Source: an uncultured Colwellia sp.
Lineage (GTDB): Bacteria > Pseudomonadota > Gammaproteobacteria > Enterobacterales > Alteromonadaceae
DNA length: 28,556 nucleotides
Assembly: GCA_913020705.1 (NCBI GenBank)
Contig: CAJWBY010000042.1
Location: 1-28,556, forward strand
Direction: 5' to 3'
A program made the position numbers and the translations under genes. A model generated the notes under the pieces. That model saw only the letters and a program-made list of their open reading frames with translations. It made no database searches and had not been told where the DNA came from. Every line of letters starts with the position of its first letter. Position 1 is the stretch's first letter. This document shows positions 25,445 to 28,556 of the stretch, in pieces.

Positions 25445-25729
25445 ATGAATTTAGATAAATCGACAAAACGTATAGCAAAAAGAGTAAAAAAAGGATTTCA
25501 AGGTTACCCTCAAATATCATTGGCTTATTTTGGTGAATTAGCTGATTGCGCAACTGAAGTTGTTGTAGGCTTTGTGGCTGAAGAAGGTGATACCGTTCAA
25601 GAGCAAAAGTTTACAAGTAAATGTGATGCGAGAAAAGACGAAACGATACAAACAACATTATTGAAGATTATAGAACGTGCAGATGCCAAATCAGTTCTGC
25701 AAGTTGAAGGTGTTGCAATTATCAAATAA
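25445..25729 (+). CDS. Hypothetical protein, 94 residues
   Basis: I cannot name a family. It begins MNLDKSTKRIAKRVKKGFQG, very basic, followed by YPQISLAYFGELADCATEVV, then an acidic middle (FVAEEGDTVQEQ), a charged helix (SKCDARKDETIQTTLLKIIERADA) and a hydrophobic end (VEGVAIIK). The alternating pattern suggests a small alpha/beta fold with a positively charged N-terminal arm that could touch nucleic acid; this is inference from charge only. There is no signal or membrane segment. Start ATG 25445 has TTGGA at 25431-25435. Codon use looks like that of its neighbours. It lies on the same strand as the GNAT gene 76 bases later, and the preceding 249 bases (25196-25444) hold no feature I can support. 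Confidence 0.78.
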   Translation: MNLDKSTKRIAKRVKKGFQGYPQISLAYFGELADCATEVVVGFVAEEGDTVQEQKFTSKCDARKDETIQTTLLKIIERADAKSVLQVEGVAIIK

Positions 25730-25805
25730 CTTTTCAAAGAATAATTAGAGAGAAAATTTTAGGTTGATTCTTAAATGATAATGATAGATAGGCTTATAGC
25801 AAAAC

Positions 25806-26210
25806 ATGGAAATTAGATTCATCACGTGGGAAGAAACAATTCCACTTCGTCAAAGTGTATTGTGGCCTAATAAATCGCATGAACATTGTCATGTTGATGG
25901 TGATATGGATGGATTACATTTCGGTGCATTTATACAAGAAGAACTTGTATGCGTTGCTTCTGTTTATTTAACCTTAAACAAAGCACGTTTACGAAAATTT
26001 GCGACGCATAGGTGCTATCAGCATCAAGGTATTGGTTCTAAGATGTTATCACATATTATTAAATCGTTGAAAAGTCGTCATGTAACCCATTTATGGTGTG
26101 ATGCAAGAGAATCAGCGATAGATTTTTATAAACGATTTGATATGCAAACCTGTAGTGCACGTTTTTATAAAATTGATGTGCCTTTTTTTAAAATGGAAGT
26201 CGCTCTATAG
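25806..26210 (+). CDS. GNAT-family N-acetyltransferase
   Basis: This 134-residue protein has the GNAT acetyl-CoA fold. Motif A is ARLRKFATHRCYQHQGIGSK (60-79), with QxxGIG (73-78) for pyrophosphate binding of acetyl-CoA. It is followed by SHIIKSLK and the beta5/alpha4 segment HLWCDARESAIDFYKRFDMQ, in which YKRFDM replaces the frequent 'Y.k.GF'. The N-terminal part (RQSVLWPNKSHEHCHVDGDM, FGAFIQEELVCVASVY) matches small GNATs of the 'LRxxVLRP' group. The substrate is unknown. Start ATG 25806 has only a distant AGG (25790-25792). It is probably transcribed alone. Confidence 0.9.
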   Translation: MEIRFITWEETIPLRQSVLWPNKSHEHCHVDGDMDGLHFGAFIQEELVCVASVYLTLNKARLRKFATHRCYQHQGIGSKMLSHIIKSLKSRHVTHLWCDARESAIDFYKRFDMQTCSARFYKIDVPFFKMEVAL

Positions 26211-26335
26211 TAACTATAATGTATGAGATGCTGTTATTTATTTTTATTCTTATACTATTCCATCATGATCAATTTTTAACTCGTTAAAACTTACGTTTAT
26301 TATCGGATTATATTTACAATCAAAAGGTGAAAAAA

Positions 26336-26878
26336 ATGAATCAAGCCCTTCAGACCATGATTAATAATATGCCTGAAAAAACAGGTAAAAAACTTGAAGA
26401 ATGGATTGAAATTTTAGAAAAAGAAAAGTTTGAAAAACATTCAATAGCGGTTGATTTTTTAAAAACAAACCATGGTTTAACTTATGGATTTGCAAACACG
26501 ATTGTAACCTTAGCCACCGAAAAAAATTCACCCTCCGAAGATTTAGTCTTCAATCAATATATGGGTAAAGAGTCACTTAAACCTGTTTATGACAAGCTTA
26601 TTTCAATCATCGAAGATTTTGGCGCTGACATTGTTGTTAGCCCTAAGAAGGGCAGTGTTAGTTTAATAAGAAAAAAACAATTCGCCTTAATAAAACCTGC
26701 AACCAAAACAAGAATAGATCTAGGTTTAAAACTTAAAGGTATAGAGATACAGGGGCGTTTAGAAGGTTCTGGCCCTTTTGGAGCTATGTGTACACATAGA
26801 ATACAACTAAAAAATATAACAGACATTGATAATGAAATAATTCAATGGTTATCTGTGGCGTATGAAAAGTCGGTATAA
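26336..26878 (+). CDS. DUF4287-DUF5655 domain protein
   Basis: This 180-residue soluble protein has two domains of unknown function often found together. The N-terminal DUF4287-like domain (about 1-60) includes MPEKTGKKLEEWIEILEKEK and VDFLKTNHGLTYGFANTIVT. The C-terminal DUF5655-like domain (about 75-178) includes LKPVYDKLISIIEDFGADIV, KKGSVSLIRKKQFALIKPAT, RIDLGLKLKGIE and MCTHRIQLKNITDIDNEIIQ. DUF5655 resembles the PF18899 fold seen in DNA-related and MmcB-like proteins, but no activity is established. I chose ATG 26336 with AAGGTGA (26324-26330) five bases upstream; GTG 26327 would lie inside that site. The gene stands alone. An eight-base inverted repeat (ACTTAGCC 26885-26892, GGCTAAGT 26921-26928) follows the stop and may form a loose hairpin. 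Confidence 0.85.
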   Translation: MNQALQTMINNMPEKTGKKLEEWIEILEKEKFEKHSIAVDFLKTNHGLTYGFANTIVTLATEKNSPSEDLVFNQYMGKESLKPVYDKLISIIEDFGADIVVSPKKGSVSLIRKKQFALIKPATKTRIDLGLKLKGIEIQGRLEGSGPFGAMCTHRIQLKNITDIDNEIIQWLSVAYEKSV

Positions 26879-27019
26879 TTAATCACTTAGCCCGCCCATG
26901 TAACAAGTTAAAGAAGAATAGGCTAAGTCTACTCCTTAGATGTGCTTATTAAATAAATTCACTGCCATTTATTTGAAAACCTATTTATAATATTACATCA
27001 GTAAATTCATCATTCACCC

Positions 27020-27328
27020 ATGAATCATATAAATCATAAATTTATTTCAAAAGCGAAGACTAATCTTTGGGCCTGGATTGTTTTATTTGTTTTTTGTTCG
27101 TTCGCTTTAATTTCATCAGAGAGTCATGCACATGAACATATCGCTGAAGATGATCATGTTTGTTATGTTTGCCCACTATTTGAAGATTCATCATCTGAGG
27201 CTATTCTAAGTAGTTTTTCCTTACAGCTTTTATTCCAAGAAAGTAATAAAAGTGATGTTCTAATTTTCCCCATCGTTTGTTTTACCTCAATATGTCTAAG
27301 TAATAGCGACCCTCCCAAAAAAATGTAA
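27020..27328 (+). CDS. Small exported His/Cys protein, DUF2946-like
   Basis: This 102-residue protein has an N-terminal hydrophobic segment (WAWIVLFVFCSFALISSESHA, about 17-37) ending in a plausible SHA cleavage site. The mature start is HEHIAEDDHVCYVCPLFEDS: three histidines, acidic residues and a CxxC pair, which looks like a metal- or haem-binding patch. A second hydrophobic stretch (DVLIFPIVCFTSICLSN, about 79-95) and the end SDPPKKM recall small exported proteins such as DUF2946, which often end in an 'R.PP' motif. The assignment is tentative and no function is known. No convincing ribosome binding site precedes ATG 27020. It lies 92 bases upstream of nhaD on the same strand and could be co-transcribed. 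Confidence 0.65.
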   Translation: MNHINHKFISKAKTNLWAWIVLFVFCSFALISSESHAHEHIAEDDHVCYVCPLFEDSSSEAILSSFSLQLLFQESNKSDVLIFPIVCFTSICLSNSDPPKKM

Positions 27329-27363
27329 TTCGATTCATTTTAAGTTCTACATTATATATTCCC

Positions 27364-27389
27364 TGCAGTGTTGATTTCTCAGTACTGCA
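27364..27389 (+). repeat. Short inverted repeat before nhaD
   Basis: TGCAGT (27364-27369) and ACTGCA (27384-27389) can pair over a 14-base loop, followed by CATTTTGTTAT. It lies between the small exported protein and nhaD. The six-base stem is too weak to be called a terminator; it may be chance. Confidence 0.25.
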
Positions 27390-27420
27390 CATTTTGTTAT
27401 ATCGAGAAAAGGCAAACCCA

Positions 27421-28556
27421 ATGATCAACACTATAATTCTTACTTTGGTTATCATTAGTTTTTTAATGATCATTACTGAAGATTTAATTCACATCAATAA
27501 AGCAAAAACGACACTATTTTTTGGAACGTTATGTTGGATACTTGCTTACATATTCCCTATTCATAGTAACAGTGCTTCTGACACAACGGCTCAGCTCAAT
27601 GAAAATTTATTAGAAATTGCCACATTGTGGTTATTTCTTATGTCCGCGATGACTTTTGTTGCCTATTTGAATAGTAAAGGATTTATATCTGCTCTGGTTC
27701 AGCGAATTTTGCCTAAAAGTATTTCTGAACGCGGACTCATGTTCGTTATCGCTATATTCGCTTTTGTATTTTCTTCATTTGCAGATAATGTCACAGCAAC
27801 ATTAGTTTCAATTGCTGTTGTTATGAATTTACAATTAAACGTTAAAAAGCGTTTAAAATATGCAACGTTGATTATTTTCTCTGTAAATAGTGGCGGAGTT
27901 TCTTTAATAACAGGCGACGTAACCACTCTGATGATTTTCTTAGAGAATAAAGTAACGATTAGTCATTTACTGATTTTAGTTTTACCTTCATTTTTAGGTG
28001 TGATGACTTTAGCGACATTGTTGTCTTTTAATCTTTCCGGAAACGTTCAAATAACACAATCACGCTTTAAAATTGAAAAAACAGACATAGTGATTGCAGT
28101 CATTTTCATGTTAACTATTTCGGGCACCTTATTAGCTAATGTTCTTTACCAAATCCCACCAGTGCTTACTTTTCTTTTTGGGTTGTCCGTTATGTTTTTA
28201 GCAGCAAGTATGCTACCCAATAAAAACAATCATGAAGTACTCAATTACATCAGAGAAGTTGAATTTGACGCACTATTGTTTTTCCTAGGTGTACTATTAC
28301 TTGTTGGAATTTTAAAAGAAACAGGCGTGCTAAGTGGATTTACTGAGCTTTATCAATACTTACCTGCGATTGAAGTAAATTATTTAGTAGGATTTATGTC
28401 TTCAATTATTGATAATGTTCCATTAACAGCGGCCTTGCTAAAAGCAGATGTTAATATGAAAGTAACAGAATGGTTGACGTTAACCTATGCAACAGGCGTT
28501 GGTGGTTCAATATTAGTGATAGGTTCGGCAGCAGGTATAATTGCCATGAGTAAAAT
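27421..28556 (+). CDS. nhaD: NhaD-type Na+/H+ antiporter (5' part, cut by window edge)
   Basis: This is an inner-membrane sodium/proton antiporter of the NhaD/IT-like superfamily, used by marine and alkali-tolerant bacteria to expel Na+. From ATG 27421, with AAAAGG at 27406-27411, 378 codons are seen before the right edge, so roughly the last tenth to fifth is missing. The sequence starts MINTIILTLVIISFLMIITE, followed by DLIHINKAKTTLFFG, and is a chain of hydrophobic helices. The two family hallmark repeats are present: SSFADNVTATL (D122, N123) and MSSIIDNVPLTAALL (D331). Also visible are SGGVSLITGDVTTLMIF and TGVGGSILVIGSAAGIIAMSK. The paired DN motifs in inverted-topology halves are typical of ion-coupling sites. 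No frameshift is seen. Confidence 0.94.
   Translation, partial: MINTIILTLVIISFLMIITEDLIHINKAKTTLFFGTLCWILAYIFPIHSNSASDTTAQLNENLLEIATLWLFLMSAMTFVAYLNSKGFISALVQRILPKSISERGLMFVIAIFAFVFSSFADNVTATLVSIAVVMNLQLNVKKRLKYATLIIFSVNSGGVSLITGDVTTLMIFLENKVTISHLLILVLPSFLGVMTLATLLSFNLSGNVQITQSRFKIEKTDIVIAVIFMLTISGTLLANVLYQIPPVLTFLFGLSVMFLAASMLPNKNNHEVLNYIREVEFDALLFFLGVLLLVGILKETGVLSGFTELYQYLPAIEVNYLVGFMSSIIDNVPLTAALLKADVNMKVTEWLTLTYATGVGGSILVIGSAAGIIAMSK

Noticed and set aside
25774..25792. Fur-box-like GATAATGATA upstream of the GNAT gene
   Set aside because: Only the first ten bases fit the Fur consensus and the second half (GATAGG) does not; in such AT-rich DNA this is likely chance.
26885..26928. Eight-base inverted repeat after the DUF4287-DUF5655 gene as an intrinsic terminator
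   Set aside because: The loop is 28 bases and no T-run follows, so it is mentioned with the gene but not called as a terminator.
27699..27926. Minus-strand open frame inside nhaD
   Set aside because: It is antisense to the conserved NhaD helices including the DN motif; no RBS or family resemblance.

Overview
The window is AT-rich gammaproteobacterial chromosome. Gene content, protein sequences and intergenic composition suggest a marine Alteromonadales organism close to Colwellia/Thalassotalea (Colwelliaceae). The support is the recC-recB-recD order, the many Alteromonadales/Vibrio-type small conserved families (DUF3718, DUF3087, DUF5062, DUF2986, DUF6435), an NhaD-type Na+/H+ antiporter and a cbb3 oxidase. 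The genus is an inference from remembered family resemblance; no search was run. I see no rRNA, tRNA, CRISPR array, phage or insertion sequence.

Layout. (1) 1-2051: the 5' part of ccoN (minus, cut by the left edge) lies opposite a small lipoprotein-like gene that lacks a normal start codon. An FNR-type site sits between them. A LysE-family exporter on the minus strand converges on the lipoprotein gene. (2) 2052-4358: a secreted DUF3718 protein and, on the minus strand, an M14/aspartoacylase-like protein with three substituted active-site residues, separated by AT-rich gaps. (3) 4359-13355: the complete recC-recB-recD operon, with recC and recB overlapping by ATGA and one base between recB and recD. 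(4) 13436-16293: DUF3087 membrane protein, VOC-family protein, DUF5062, DUF2986, an unrecognised CxxC protein and a tandem-CBS protein, all on the plus strand. (5) 16384-20827: hrpA (DEAH-box RNA helicase), then a single-domain PilZ protein and a clear bidirectional terminator. (6) 20914-23049: rlmI (minus) divergent from acylphosphatase, the same neighbourhood as in E. coli, then ybaK. (7) 23095-25195: a short BLUF photoreceptor (minus) divergent from a YgeA-like racemase, an orphan PAS-domain protein and a 57-residue DUF6435 protein (minus). (8) 25445-28556: an unrecognised 94-residue protein, a GNAT acetyltransferase, a DUF4287-DUF5655 protein, a small exported His/Cys protein and the 5' part of nhaD (cut by the right edge).

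Functional picture. Most of the window is housekeeping: DNA repair (RecBCD), RNA metabolism (HrpA, RlmI, YbaK), respiration (CcoN) and ion homeostasis (NhaD). Sensory genes are dispersed among these (CBS, PilZ, BLUF, PAS). I do not see a convincing new multi-gene system. The points most worth checking are the apparent M14 pseudoenzyme, the non-canonical start of the lipoprotein gene, the BLUF/racemase/PAS neighbourhood, and a perfect 23-bp palindrome ahead of hrpA.
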